DNA of 64,000 nucleotides from Paramecium octaurelia (GCA_905182995.1 CAJJDP010000062.1:124001-188000), one strand, 5' to 3'; shown: positions 49,690 through 62,541, counted from the first letter of the stretch. The notes: generated by a model not told the origin, from the letters alone. Numbers and translations are program-made.

Positions 49690-50104
49690 ATGAACCAAGA
49701 TTAATTGGATAATGAGGGAGATCCACAACAATAATTCCTGGAAGTACGTTATTCACATTAGATTAAAATAGGCATTTAAGGAGCTCTTGGAAGTTCAAAA
49801 TTAGAGGATGTATAATGGCAATGACATCCTCAATCAATATTGTCCTCAATTACAATACCCAGTTATATTGCCTACTCAAATTCCAAACACATTCATCGTA
49901 TATATAAGCATTCAATAAGATTAGATTAATATGGGTCCGTACTTGCCTCACATTCAGTAACCTCAAATTCATCCACAACATACTCAATAAGCGAGGATGG
50001 CACCCCAAACCCAACAGAATTAATTCCTCAATCATTAGAGCATCAAAGAAGAAGAGCACGATGAAAAGAAATAAGCGAAGAATTGGCTATAATAAAGGAA
50101 ATGA
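49690..50104 (+). CDS. Gln/Pro-rich hypothetical protein
   Basis: About 128 residues after a 28-nt intron near 49747; 119 if a further 27-nt TGA-free segment (49898-49924) is also an intron. N-terminus MNQDQLDNEGDPQQQFLEAF with a short helix, then a low-complexity His/Gln/Pro region (GPYLPHIQQPQIHPQH), ending basic (KKQAKNWLQQRK). No domain. It ends 33 bp before the RING gene. Possibly a small regulator, but nothing can be assigned. Confidence 0.55.
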
Positions 50105-50137
50105 TGAACTATTATAAAATATTATTTTTTATATTAA

Positions 50138-51694
50138 ATGGGCTAAACTTAAACTCAATAATAAGAAGATATACCCAATGAGTATGTGCATTATTTGTCA
50201 AAGGGTAAATTTATTAATCCTATACATTTAGCTGCCACTACTGCAGCTCATCACATATATGGTAATTAAGAAGAAGTTCAATTCTTGGTTCGATGTCCCA
50301 AATGTAAAAGCCACTAGTTCGACGATCAATTGGGGAGGGTAACCAATTGTTTTTAGTGCAAACTGATCTTTTCTGTCAATGATGGCCAGATCCAAATCAG
50401 ACAGGATTCCACATTGCTCGAAGACAAGAGAACCTTTCAGATAACTGAAGTACAGCTTCCTCAACTTGAAAGCGTCACCCTCTATGTCAATAGGTTTCCC
50501 AATTTATCTACTCTAGAACTATACTTGATCCAGCACTAATTAAAGATAACGTGATAGACTTTTAAAGATTGATCAAAAACGTACTTTTACCTTTCTTTTC
50601 AGTACGTCAACGAGTATTGGAATCAGGAATCAAATTCTCAATAGGATCTTTTGAATTTCGAGTAGTAGGTGGGTTTCCAAGTAAAGGAATAATTACTAAA
50701 CAAACATAAATATACTGTTATGGGTATTACACTCAAGACACCACAAGGAGAGTCAAGATTTTATCAAGGAAGCCTTCGTCCCAATTAGATTTTGAGATCA
50801 AGTCTTACTTGAGTGCTAATCCCAAGGAAAATCAATTGATATAGGATTCAACCATCAAAGTCAACTCACAAAAATTCCTGATTTTGCAATGTGACAATGC
50901 CTCAGGGAAAATCGATAGAAACTCTGTAAATATTGACTTTATTCATTTTCAGATCATTGAGAGCATCCCAAATGTGTAGAATCTGAGAGATGTTAAATTA
51001 TGCTGCATAAAATGTCCAGTATAGTATTCACACTCCCGCAGAGATCGCGTCAAGGAAGCAGTTAGGAGGGTTGTCATTCATTCTTACTTCTGTGGTTTTA
51101 CTCGATTCATAGAGAAGGGCCAGATCCTGAGAATTTCAGAATTCGAATTTTAGGTACATATGTTCGAAGATCATGGACTGGTCGTTCCTAATTACACTCA
51201 AATCGATATTGATTTGATCTCACCCATGCAGCAACAATAGAATAGATAGTTTCAATAGTTATTACCACCTAGTTTGGTACCCAGTAGGAGAAATGACATC
51301 CATAGACAACATACTCAATAGATTGAAGCACTCCATCGATTGTTAAACACATTCATTCTTTTGAATGAGAATTAACAATTACTACTTTAACTCAGAAACA
51401 CTAGAGCTTCTGAAGAATTGATTAATTTATTGCCAGTGCGTTAAATTACTATAGACTTCATAAATTAACATTAAAATGATGACAATCTCATTAAATGTAT
51501 GATTTGTTTGGAAGATTACTAAGAGAATCAATTTGTTCGTACTATGCCATGCTGTAAAAATATACATTCATTATTCTCTAGGGCATTTCTTCCACCAAGA
51601 ATGCATTGACAAATGGTTACACAAAAGTACCCTCTGTCCTATTTGTAAAACTGAAGTGGATACAGAATCATAGATGGATGAAATTTCGATATGA
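50138..51694 (+). CDS. RING-H2 E3 ubiquitin ligase with N-terminal zinc ribbon and candidate myristoylation site
   Basis: About 492-501 residues depending on whether the 27-nt TGA-free segment 50926-50952 is spliced. Starts MGQTQTQQQ, a good N-myristoylation context (Gly2, Thr6). CPKC...CFQC near residue 60 forms a four-Cys zinc ribbon. The middle region holds FSIGSFEFRVVGGFPSKGII and, later, CCIKC. Ahead of the C-terminal RING is a helical stretch (EALHRLLNTFILLNENQQLL). The RING-H2 reads CMICLEDYQEN, C, HFFHQECIDKWL, CPIC, with all eight ligands after removal of a 28-nt intron. Probably membrane-attached through the lipid (inference). Confidence 0.85.
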
Positions 51695-52194
51695 GGAAAT
51701 ATAAAATAAATTATTTAAACTATTTACATCTTATCTATCATTATTGGAATTATGATTTATTCTGTATATTTAATTCAATCCATCTGCAATGGGAGTAAAG
51801 AATCTAAAAAATCATTATTGTATATATTTTTTTTTTTGATATCTAAAATTTTGTTTAATGTCGATAATTAGTTAAATTTGATATTAATACCTTAGTCATA
51901 ATATCGATTATTGATTAAAATCATTAAGTAGTTATACAGAATCTAAGATCTAAAAATGAAGGAAAATCTTGTCTTGTCCCAATAGTACTCTTAATGAACA
52001 AATAGAATAAAAGGGGAAGGATTTCTATAATTCAATACTGATTTACATAGTCATAATAGAGAAAGCCGTTTCCTTTATATTTTAAAAAAAGAGGGAATAA
52101 ATTTAGATTATAGATAAATATGGTCTAAGAGATATTGGATGATCTCAGTATATTTAAATAGATTGTATATTATTTAAATATTAAATTAATAATA
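51695..52194. other. Intergenic, no gene seen
   Basis: 500 bp, AT-rich with a T9-10 run near 51828. No frame or RNA recognised. Confidence 0.4.
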
Positions 52195-53418
52195 ATGTAT
52201 AAATATTTGTTTATTTGCGTCATATTGATTACGCTAAATGCATTAGATAATGGATTAGGCAGAAAACCTCCTATGGGGTGGAATCCATGGAATAAATATG
52301 GCTGCAACATCAACGAAGAAATTATCAGACAAACCGCTGATGCTTTGGTTTCAACTGGATTGGCAGCTGCAGGATACATTTACTTAAATTTAGATGATTG
52401 CTGGTAATCAGCCAGAGATCCTGCTACCAAAAAGATAATTGCAGATCCAGTCAAATTCCCCTCAGGAATTCCATCATTGGTCTAATATGTACATTCAAAA
52501 GGATTGAAGTTTGGATTATATTCAGATGCTGTAAGATTTTATTAATATCAAACAGGGTATGTAAACCTGCGAGGGCAAACCAGGTTCATTAGGATATGAG
52601 GAGATTGATGCATAAACCTATGCTGAATGGGACATTGATTACTTGAAATACGATAATTGTCATACTGATGGTACTTCTCCAAAGGTAAGGTATCCTCCAA
52701 TGTCTGCTGCTTTAATGAAATAGACCAAGAAGATCTATTTTTCAATGTGTGAATGGGGTTTGGAGAAACCCTGGTTATGGGCTCCACCAATTGCAAATTC
52801 ATGGAGAACCACAGGAGATATTTCAGATCATTGGTATTCCTTCATTGGTAAGTATCATTCTCTATGGCTTAGCTATTTTGGAAGAATAAGCCAATTTGGC
52901 ATAATATGCTGGACCAGGATAATGGAATGACCCAGATATGTTAGAAGTAGGTAATGGGGGGATGAAAACTCACGAATATCAAGCTCATTTTGCTTTGTGG
53001 GCAATTTTGAAGGCTCCACTCCTTATTGGTTGTGACATTACAAACATGAGTCAAGATACAAAGAAGATATTGATGAATCCAGAGGTTATTGCTGTTAATT
53101 AAGTAATACTAATAAATAATTTTTAAGGATAGTTTGGGTATCTAAGCTACTAGAGTGAAGAAGGTGTTGACAAGTGAAGTCTGGGCTGCTGAAGTTGCTG
53201 ACAATGGTGCTGGAGTAGTTGCAGTTCTCTTTAATCAAGCATCATTATAAGAATCAATAACTATTGAATTTGATAAGTTGGGAATAAGTGGAAACTAGAA
53301 TGTCAGAGATCTCATTAATTAAGTTGAATTAGGAGTAGCAACTGCCAGTTATACTGCTCAAGTTCCAGCTCGTTCAGTCGTTATGGTCAAGTTTAGAAAT
53401 GCCCGTTCTGAATAATGA
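52195..53418 (+). CDS. Alpha-galactosidase, glycoside hydrolase family 27
   Basis: About 382 residues with three 25-nt introns. Signal peptide [20 protein letters not shown], then the GH27 start [43 protein letters not shown], and [12 protein letters not shown] with the nucleophile Asp in KYDNC. Next come [11 protein letters not shown] and [12 protein letters not shown] with the acid/base Asp in DPDML. The C-terminal beta domain has [20 protein letters not shown]. All catalytic residues present. Family role: removes terminal alpha-galactose from glycoconjugates in lysosomes or secretions. Its stop is 24 bp from that of the convergent MsrA gene. Confidence 0.95.
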
Positions 53419-53442
53419 TAAATACAAAAATTAAATTGTAAA

Positions 53443-53988
53443 TCATTAAAATTCTGGTTTAAGTGATGTTTGATACTTCTGAATAATCTTCTTGATCTTT
53501 GGTGATATTACAGCTCTACAATAGCCTTCATTTGGGTTACTATCATAATAACCCTGGTGGTAATCTTCAGCCTTATAAAATTCTTTAAACTCAACCACCT
53601 GAGTCACTATAGGATTCTTGTATTCTTTTTGCACTTCCTTTATAACTTCATTGACCATTGCCTTTTGTTACTCATTATGATAAAAAATAATTGAACGATA
53701 TTGCTCTCCTTCATCATTACCTTATCTGTTTAAAGTAGTTGGATCATGTGATGCAAAGAAAATGTAGAGTAAATCCTTATAATCCACCTTGTTTTGATCG
53801 AAAAGCACTTACACTACTTCAGCATGACCTGTATTTCCTTTGCATACATCTTTATAATTGGCAGTGCTTTTTAATGCACCTCCACTATATCCAGAATAAA
53901 CTTCAGTAACTCCCTATATTCTCCTGTAAACAGCTTCAATGCACCAAAAGCATCCACCTCCTAATGTTGCTTTGTTGATTATGTTCAT
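53443..53988 (-). CDS. MSRA: Peptide methionine sulfoxide reductase MsrA
   Basis: 181 residues, no intron, standard MsrA size. Catalytic motif [17 protein letters not shown] (sulfenic-acid Cys in GCFWC), [44 protein letters not shown] and YHQGYY. Reduces methionine-S-sulfoxide in proteins and free methionine with thioredoxin. No signal peptide, so cytosolic. No C-terminal resolving Cys is obvious, although the Cys in NEGYCRAVI could serve (inference). Confidence 0.96.
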
Positions 53989-54103
53989 ATTGTGTTATTG
54001 GATATTAAAAATAATTCAAGTATACTGTAGAAATATGAGATTAAAGAATGTCCAAATTCTTAGAAATTAATTAAATATAATATCATTCTGCGAGACAATG
54101 AGA

Positions 54104-55183
54104 TCACATGCTCAACCTTTTACTCACTTTCTTATTAGTTTACCTAGAAGTCTCTTATTTGGGAATTCCACTATTCACGATTGCTCGTAATCTCAAGTTC
54201 CTTTTTGTTGAGGGAATAACTTTATCATTGTATTGTTTGTCATAAAATTGTTATACGAAGCATTTAACTGCTTCATCATTCTAATCAATTTGACTTGCTT
54301 ATCTTGTATGAGCACTAGTTGGAGTGAATAAATATTAAGATGAATTGAATTCTTCAGCCAATTCTAGTTTATGATGATTAAATCGTATAAGCTACGAAGT
54401 TACCTCATTATTATTCTGATTGGTTGACTTTGTGTCTAATTCTTCATTAATTGGAGTTTGATTCTAAAAGGCCATAATTAGATTGGCTCCCTTTTCAATA
54501 GCACTGATTGTTGTTTGTCTTTTGAAACTTTTGGTGGGACTTAAATATTGGGAATTCTCAGTTTTTAATTTTACCTAAGTATTTACAATAGGATCAAAAT
54601 TGATTCTCAAATCAGTTAATTAACCTGAGCGATGAGTGGAAATATAGTCAGCGAGTTCATAAAATTTCATGTCTCCTTTTTCAAAGTACTTTTTAGGTTT
54701 TTATTGATTTTCGTGTAACTCCTAAGAAATCTTCCTTATCCTATCCAGACTGTCTTTACTAAACACATCTATTTTGGGAGGCCTTAATGAATCAGCATAG
54801 TTTTTGACAGCTAACATTTTTTATAACAGCACAGCATTCTTCTTTTTTTCGTACTTTTCGTATTGTTTCAAGATTGCTTCCTCAGCTGGAGTTTATTCCT
54901 CTACCAAATCTAATATTTATATTTGATATAATACCTTTGGAGTCTCTGTAACCGCTGCCTAGATCATATTTCATCATAAATCCAGGTTGCCATCCCTTCT
55001 CTCCTTATAAACGATTTGGATGCAATTTCAAAACCTTGTGACCTGGTGGTCCAATTTATTTTTGAGTTTAATCGATCTATATAATATTATAAAATTGTGT
55101 TATACCTTGCAAAAATTCTTACGGCAAAATTATCGTGCTTAAACTTTGTCACAACCACTTTCTCTCAATTTCAAATAAAGCAT
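54104..55183 (-). CDS. Hypothetical protein
   Basis: About 341 residues after introns of 29 and 25 nt. Starts MLYLKLRESGCDKVQARQFC. The region GPPGHKVLKLHPNRLQGEKG with WQPGFMMKYDLGSGYRDSKD looks conserved. A helical EEAILKQYEKYEKKKNAVLL region follows, then KYFEKGDMKFYELADYISTH and a polar Ser/Thr/Asn-rich C-terminus ending KKVSKRLSM. Family not recognised. A conserved short N-terminal motif followed by a disordered basic tail is common in ciliary and cytoskeletal proteins (weak inference). Confidence 0.65.
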
Positions 55184-55658
55184 CACATTTGAATTAGAAT
55201 TAGCAATATTTAGTTTAGTGCACATTAAATAATAATAAAATTATAAAAGTCAGAAGAAATTAAGTTACACACACATAACTAGAAAATTTGAAATATTTAC
55301 AAATTAAGAGTAAATAAGTATGTGAGGAACTGATATAACTTTAATTTAAAATCCAAAGATGGTTGCATTGGAATATTTTTGAATCTAGAAAAGCATATTG
55401 TGATTTTATCAGGAGAAGAAAGAATAAAATGAGATGTTGCAAGAAATACATTTTAACAATAATAGCCAACTTTATATTGTAGAAGTTACCCAAAATTAAA
55501 AATCATATTATAGTTCTTAAAAGTCCAAATTTGGGAGAAAATTCATAAATATCACAAGATAAAATTAGAATGATTTTTATTATGAATTGAAACTCGAATG
55601 CAAGCATCCCAAGAAATTCTAAAAATAATAGGCATGTTATATTAATAAAATATTCTAC

Positions 55659-56991
55659 ACTTTAATGATGACAAAAAATTTATCCTAAGTACATTGCTAT
55701 ACTTGAAACTTGCTAATCTCAATTACAATTTTCAACCCTGAATCCCGAAGAGTTCATAAATTCTACAATAACAAAATTTAAAATATTATTAAACATATCT
55801 TCCAATTTAAAAGATGATATCTAATGAAAATTCTTTAATTATCAGAATTGATCGATTAACAAATGACCCTAAAATACAATTAGCAAGGAGAGTATAATAT
55901 AAAACTCAAGGATTATCATAAATTAGATTGTCATATTTGAATGACTAAACTTTAACTAACTTGTAATATTATTATGCAAAGCAATCATATTATGGAAGAA
56001 GACATTCTAATTAAGTATTTTTTATTCAATAAATGTATTTGCATTTAAATCTTTGGCGATTTAAAATACATGATATCTTTTAACTTACAAAATAGTTTAT
56101 GTGAATTTACATTATTTTTGCTAAAGTATCAATATTCCTAACAAAATAGAGTTGTATGTTTTTTATTCGTAATTATTATCACATGAAAATTTTGTAAGTT
56201 AACTTCACCTAATACTTTGATTTGTTAAAGTAATAAGAAGTATTTAAATTAATGAAAATTTAGAATAATAATTTTAAAGAATTAGTCATAAACATTAGCT
56301 GCACTAAATTAATTCAGAATATTTTAATGGATAGAAAGACTAAATTTAGATTTATAATCAACAGTACTGTTTACATTCTCTATGAATTACTTAGTACAAA
56401 ACTTGATGTTATAATAATAATTTTAATATAAAATTTGATGTTTTTATAAGCCATAAAAGTTAAGGATTGCAGGTATTGTGCACAATAATGAAGATTGGAG
56501 CCTATTCAATTAAAATTCGGTCCATAGGTACCTCGCCAACATACTCCTGATGGATTGAGCAAGATTGGGATGTTCAACAGCACTTTATTTTAAGGAAAGA
56601 AATCAGTTGAGAAGAAAAAAGAAAGTAATCAGAGGAGACCCCAATCTTCATTTTAGAGGATTACCAAACCTGCCTTTTATAAAAATGTGTTTACAGTTTA
56701 ATATATTGTAATGATTAACATAAAAAAGAATAGTTTTTTTGCGAGAATGGCAATAATGGAAATTTGGTTAGGAGAATTCTATAAGGGAGAGCATGGTTTT
56801 GCGAATAGCAAACGAGTTACAAGTAAAGTAGATGATAGATAATTTAAGTGTGAACTTTATTTGGAGGCAATCAAATAAAGGTTTCAATTATTCAACGTTA
56901 ACATCGAAAAGTGTTTGCATAAATCATTTGGAACATCACAATGAAATATCAAACAAAAATAAATTGCATGCAAATTTGAAATCATATTGTT
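55659..56991. repeat. 1,333-bp duplicate ahead of the TTLL gene (left copy, assembly artefact)
   Basis: Matches 56993-58324, separated by a single N at 56992. The only difference I see is an A6 run here against A5 in the right copy near the start (about 55670 and 57004). It contains a truncated TTLL 5' end (ATG at 56438). Read as an unmerged contig overlap. Confidence 0.85.
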
Positions 56992-56992
56992 N

Positions 56993-58324
56993 ACTTTAAT
57001 GATGACAAAAATTTATCCTAAGTACATTGCTATACTTGAAACTTGCTAATCTCAATTACAATTTTCAACCCTGAATCCCGAAGAGTTCATAAATTCTACA
57101 ATAACAAAATTTAAAATATTATTAAACATATCTTCCAATTTAAAAGATGATATCTAATGAAAATTCTTTAATTATCAGAATTGATCGATTAACAAATGAC
57201 CCTAAAATACAATTAGCAAGGAGAGTATAATATAAAACTCAAGGATTATCATAAATTAGATTGTCATATTTGAATGACTAAACTTTAACTAACTTGTAAT
57301 ATTATTATGCAAAGCAATCATATTATGGAAGAAGACATTCTAATTAAGTATTTTTTATTCAATAAATGTATTTGCATTTAAATCTTTGGCGATTTAAAAT
57401 ACATGATATCTTTTAACTTACAAAATAGTTTATGTGAATTTACATTATTTTTGCTAAAGTATCAATATTCCTAACAAAATAGAGTTGTATGTTTTTTATT
57501 CGTAATTATTATCACATGAAAATTTTGTAAGTTAACTTCACCTAATACTTTGATTTGTTAAAGTAATAAGAAGTATTTAAATTAATGAAAATTTAGAATA
57601 ATAATTTTAAAGAATTAGTCATAAACATTAGCTGCACTAAATTAATTCAGAATATTTTAATGGATAGAAAGACTAAATTTAGATTTATAATCAACAGTAC
57701 TGTTTACATTCTCTATGAATTACTTAGTACAAAACTTGATGTTATAATAATAATTTTAATATAAAATTTGATGTTTTTATAAGCCATAAAAGTTAAGGAT
57801 TGCAGGTATTGTGCACAATAATGAAGATTGGAGCCTATTCAATTAAAATTCGGTCCATAGGTACCTCGCCAACATACTCCTGATGGATTGAGCAAGATTG
57901 GGATGTTCAACAGCACTTTATTTTAAGGAAAGAAATCAGTTGAGAAGAAAAAAGAAAGTAATCAGAGGAGACCCCAATCTTCATTTTAGAGGATTACCAA
58001 ACCTGCCTTTTATAAAAATGTGTTTACAGTTTAATATATTGTAATGATTAACATAAAAAAGAATAGTTTTTTTGCGAGAATGGCAATAATGGAAATTTGG
58101 TTAGGAGAATTCTATAAGGGAGAGCATGGTTTTGCGAATAGCAAACGAGTTACAAGTAAAGTAGATGATAGATAATTTAAGTGTGAACTTTATTTGGAGG
58201 CAATCAAATAAAGGTTTCAATTATTCAACGTTAACATCGAAAAGTGTTTGCATAAATCATTTGGAACATCACAATGAAATATCAAACAAAAATAAATTGC
58301 ATGCAAATTTGAAATCATATTGTT
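56993..58324. repeat. 1,332-bp duplicate (right copy), contiguous with the TTLL gene
   Basis: Second copy of 55659-56991; this one continues into the complete TTLL gene. Confidence 0.85.
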
Positions 58325-59453
58325 TGAGAACAAATAGGAATATGGATGATTTTGTTCCTGTAACTTTCATAATCAACTTGGATTCAACAACTTTGCAAAA
58401 TGATTTTAAAAAGTTCGTAGATTATTTCGTTGAAATCAAAAAAGACAAACAGCTTAAAAACGTTTGGTTACTGAAACCTCCTGATTTGAATAGGGGAAGA
58501 GGAATACAATTGTTTTCTGATTTAAAAGTATTGATAAATCAAATTGATGAATTTTGTAAAACAAGGAGTGTCAACAAATAAATAATGCCCTCATCCAGAG
58601 CGACCAAAACTTTACTCATATAATACCCAGAGTCTAATGAAAGTACTTTAAATGTTCAACTTAGAAACTGGGTAGGCTCAGATTGAGTTTACATTAGATT
58701 AAACTCCAAATTAAGATAGAATACTGGTTCTATAAAAGTATCTTGAAACCCCTCTTCTATATAATGGAAGGAAATTTGATTTTAGAATCTGGGTATTAAT
58801 TGATCACTCCTGCAAGTATTATATCTTTAAGGAAGGGTAGCGATATTAAAATTAATTAAGGTATTTGCGATTAGCGAGTGAGCATTTCGATATCAATAAT
58901 CTTAAGTCGTTGTATATACATTTGACTAACAATGCTATCCAGAAGAATCATCATAATTATTGTAAATATGAATTGGGAAATTAATTGAGTTTCCAAGACT
59001 TATAATAGTATTTAACATCGTAAAAGAATACTAAAGTAAGTTCAGTTGGAATTGTGTAAAAGATGAAAGAGCTCATTCATTAGACCATATTCTGTGCTTG
59101 TACTAAATTGCGAAATAGTTGATATTGTGTTGTTATTATTTTAGATCATAGAGATTTTCAATTTGAAATCTTTGGATATGATTTCATGATTGATAATAAT
59201 GGCAACATCTGGTTGATTGAAATAAACACTAACCCTTGCATTGAAGAGAGTAGTCCACTATTATAAAAATTGATTCCTCGAATGTTAAGTAGTATTTATT
59301 TGCAATTTAGATGACGCGTTTAGATTAACCATTGATAAAATATTTTCTCCCTTCAAAACAACTCAAGACAACTTTCTGAACAATCTTCATGAATTTAGCA
59401 TACCAGGATATGGGGATAGAGATAATCTTTGGGATTACTTGGGCTAAATTTGA
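57771..59453 (+). CDS. Tubulin-tyrosine-ligase-like (TTLL) polyglutamylase/polyglycylase family enzyme
   Basis: Roughly 500 residues, several introns of 21-30 nt (some not fully resolved between 58590 and 58740). Landmarks in order: GNNGNLVRRIL, NFIWRQSNKGFNY, NKNKLHANLKSYC, FVPVTFIINLDS, WLLKPPDLNRGRGIQLF (the Lys-Pro and Gly-rich ATP-grasp motif), LQKYLETPLLYNGRKFDFRI with WVL, YLRLASEHFD, IHLTNNAIQKN, FEIFGYDFMIDNNGNIWLIE and INTNPCIEES (the E-x-N metal-binding pair). ATP-grasp residues are present. TTLLs add Glu or Gly chains to tubulin in cilia; which one is not predictable. ATG at 57771 uses a 21-nt first intron. The copy at 56438 is an assembly duplicate. Confidence 0.9.
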
Positions 59454-59486
59454 TTTAAATTATTAATAATAACAATACTTTATTAT

Positions 59487-60253
59487 ATGGGTCTTTAGTG
59501 TGCCAAACAAAAAGAGAAATAACCGATCAAAGCAAGCGAAATCAAAAAATCGGATAGCACTCCTTAAACTCTCAGCACTACCAAGGAAGCTATTGATTTT
59601 GTGGAAAGCCAATCTTTAGCTAATGTAATGAGAACGAAGCCAATCAAAGAATATTTAACGGAGTAGATAGCCAAAAATTAAATCTATGTTGATTCATGTG
59701 ATATTTTGGCAGAAAGAATTGAAGCCAAATCTCAATTGATACTGAGATCTTACAATAACTACACCGAGAAGGCTTTAAAAATTAAATCAAAAGTGTTAGA
59801 ATATTACAGAAACGAGTACACAAACTATATTAATTCCAAAAATGATACGCTAGAAAATAGAGAGTTTATCATCAAGGAAACTATTTAAGTATGCTTTTAT
59901 CTAATCATCTATTATAGTTGCTCGTGGAAACAGCTATCATTCTAAATTGTTTAATGGATAAAAACTTTGACGATGAGAATGAATTGTGGTGGGCAAATGA
60001 CTACTATAGTGATCGAATTAAAGCTTTATCTCTTTCTCCAGATACTTCAGAAAATACAGATCCTATCACAGCTCCAATCTTACAATATTTAAATGCTTTA
60101 AAATCCAAAATACTCAAGGTGATTCCCCTTCTACCAATCTAACCTAAGTCAATTGCAAACAGTGTAGCAATTGCAAATGTTCATTTGACTTAGTTTTACA
60201 AAGATCTAAAACTGGAATTTGCAAAGGATGTAGAAGAAGAAGTAAGCTGCTGA
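59487..60253 (+). CDS. Hypothetical helical protein with candidate myristoyl/palmitoyl N-terminus
   Basis: About 245 residues, one 29-nt intron (59889-59917) after KETIQ or close by. Begins MGLQCAKQKEK: Gly2 for myristoylation with Cys5 as a possible palmitate site. The rest is helical: EAIDFVESQSLANVMRTKPI, LAERIEAKSQLILRSYNNYT, EKALKIKSKVLEYYRNEYTN and NENELWW-type acidic stretch near 59970. The end is FYKDLKLEFAKDVEEEVSC. No family recognised. 33 bp after the TTLL stop, same strand. Confidence 0.65.
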
Positions 60254-60778
60254 ATGTTACATATTATTTATTTTAAAGCTTTTACACAATATCAATTAAA
60301 TCCAACATACACACATCTTTTTTTATATTATGTTGGAATCGTTTTTTCAATGGATTATTTTATAAAATTATATATAAATCAACATAAATCACTTCTTACC
60401 AAAGAATTCTTGTAACCTAATTTACAAAACCTTGGTGAGAATATTCTGCTCATTTGAATTCTCCAATTTTTCTGTTTTGTTATAAATCAATTATTGAATC
60501 ACCATTTTCGATGAATGAAAAATTATATAAATTAAACTTATAATAATATATTTAAAATTAATCAATATTAATATTTATTTAATAATCATTTTTAAAAACT
60601 TTTCTTTCTTTTTATTTTTTGATCTTATAGGATCAAATTGATATCATTAAAAATATATGGTTTTTAGTATAAGTCTAACTGATTGGCTCATAAATATCTT
60701 GATTATTTTAGGTTGTTAAAATTTAAAAATTTTAGTTTATTGAATTATATATAAATAAGGAATTCATAAGATGTGTCC
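60254..60778. other. Intergenic, no gene seen
   Basis: 525 bp of AT-rich sequence between convergent genes; nothing recognised. Confidence 0.4.
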
Positions 60779-62345
60779 TCATCCTTACTTTTATCCCCCT
60801 TAATAGATACCTACTACTTCGACCAAACTTTCCCTATTTTCAACTCCTTATACAAGTAATGTATGTGTTACAGGTTTACGACATAACATACAATAATTAC
60901 TCTTTGATAATAATTGTTACGAGCATTCTTAACAAAATCCTCCATGACCACAAGGCTAATTAATCATATTACTTTCTTTCTCATAACAAACAAGACATAA
61001 CACATTCTATTTATACTATCCTCTGCTTGACAACTCTGGGGCCATACTTTCGCTAACTTCTAATTTTATTCTTGGAGATGATAACAATTAATCAAATTTT
61101 TTGGTTAAATCTTCCTCCAAATCCTAAGATGGACTTTTTTTAATCTCCTTCTATTTTTTTACATCTGAATAACTAATTGATCGAAACTTTTTATCTTGTG
61201 ATGAACCTAACTCATTCTGATTTTTTTGATTCTCATTTATTTCTTACTTTCTAAAGTAAGTGGCTGACAATTTCACCATAAATTAGGGAACCTTACTTAT
61301 GCTGATTCTGTGAATTTCTTTGATTCTCTCTTTTAATGTAATTTATTCATTAGGCTATTCGGATGGTCTTACTTACTATTATGCTTCCGATAAATTGAAA
61401 AATTAGCTACAAATCATATTAGATACTACATTAATTCTTCCTAGTTTTTGAAATAAAACAAAATCTGAAAAAAATAGTAAACTATCGTTGTTATGAAACC
61501 AAATAAATTTATCTATCCAATATTATAGTCCAAGAGTAATCCTAATCCTAAAAAAGTTAACCCTATATCTATAATAAATCCAACTAGAACAATATTCACC
61601 CAAGCTCCTCCAAAAACTAAAAATTGCACATTTATCTTTACTTAATAGTTTCTTATTTTAAAGTTCGTTGTTGCAACACTTTAAAATCAAATCGAATATC
61701 AAACATACTTCAATCAATGTCATTGTACCAAGAATAAACCAAACAATTACTAAAGTTTGCATCCAACCCCAATTAATTTATTGACTCCATTTCAAACTCA
61801 AAAATACGATTTGTAATGAGCCCACGCTTTTTATTGCAGCCACCAACTTTTAATAGATCGTAATAAATACAATTTCTTATATTTGTTTTGACTAATCTTA
61901 AGCATCACTCTCAACACTTTACCTACTTATTAAAACTGTTATTGCTAATATTACAAATTACAATATGAGTAGAGCATAGCTAATAAAATTAATATTTATT
62001 GCTGAGATTTCATTATTGTAGACTATTCCTAATAAATATGTAATTAGCAGGGCACTCTCCAATATGGCAAAACAACAATAAGAATTAATTCTAATTTGAA
62101 ATTCAAAAGAAAATACCCTTTATATGAAAGCAATTTCGATATCATAAAAGCAAATTGTGTGGTGCAAGTATATACAATAATTATTTTGTAATCCCATCCA
62201 AATGTTACATTAGTATTAAATAGAAAACAAAACCCCATAATAATTGACACTAATAAGAATATCTTTTTCACTACATATATTTTACAGATTTTAAATCTTA
62301 TTTGGCCTTCGATCTCTGTACATCTTCCTCAGTTGTTTATTACAT
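60779..62345 (-). CDS. Multi-pass membrane protein with C-terminal RING finger
   Basis: About 483 residues; five introns (23, 26, 25, 19 and 22 nt) give an exact frame. The first intron fixes the start at 62345 (MQQTTEEDVQRSKAKQDLKS). About eight hydrophobic helices follow, such as IFLLVSIIMGFCFLFN, ALLITYLLGIVYN, TLVIVWFILGTMTLIEVCLI, WVNIVLVGFIIDIGLTFLGL and LIFQFIGSII. A cytosolic region (KVPQFMVKLSATYFRKQEIN) leads to a C-terminal RING-HC: CLVCYEKESNMINQPCGHGG, FCQEC, CMLCRKPV. This matches the layout of ciliate transmembrane RING proteins: a membrane E3 ligase of unknown substrate. The 19-nt intron is the shortest I infer and should be checked. Confidence 0.8.
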
Positions 62346-62541
62346 TTGCTCAAATTAATTATAATTTTAATAATAGACTTGAGAGATGGATATCCAAAAG
62401 AAACAACAATACTACTATTGAATAAGTCATATATAAAAATGATATTATTAAATTTCTTTTAAAGTCTTAATCATGTTTTGAAATCATGATATTATTTTCA
62501 AATTAATAAAAATATGATTTTCATTCACAATTGTATATGGA

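Noticed and set aside
58165-58581. ORF taken as a complete 138-residue protein
   Set aside because: It is one exon of the TTLL gene; its initial Met lies in or next to a 26-nt intron, and its end is a TAA that codes Gln.
62044-62271. Start of the membrane RING gene at 62271
   Set aside because: That codon is GTG. A 23-nt intron connects to an in-frame ATG at 62345 and restores a normal N-terminus.
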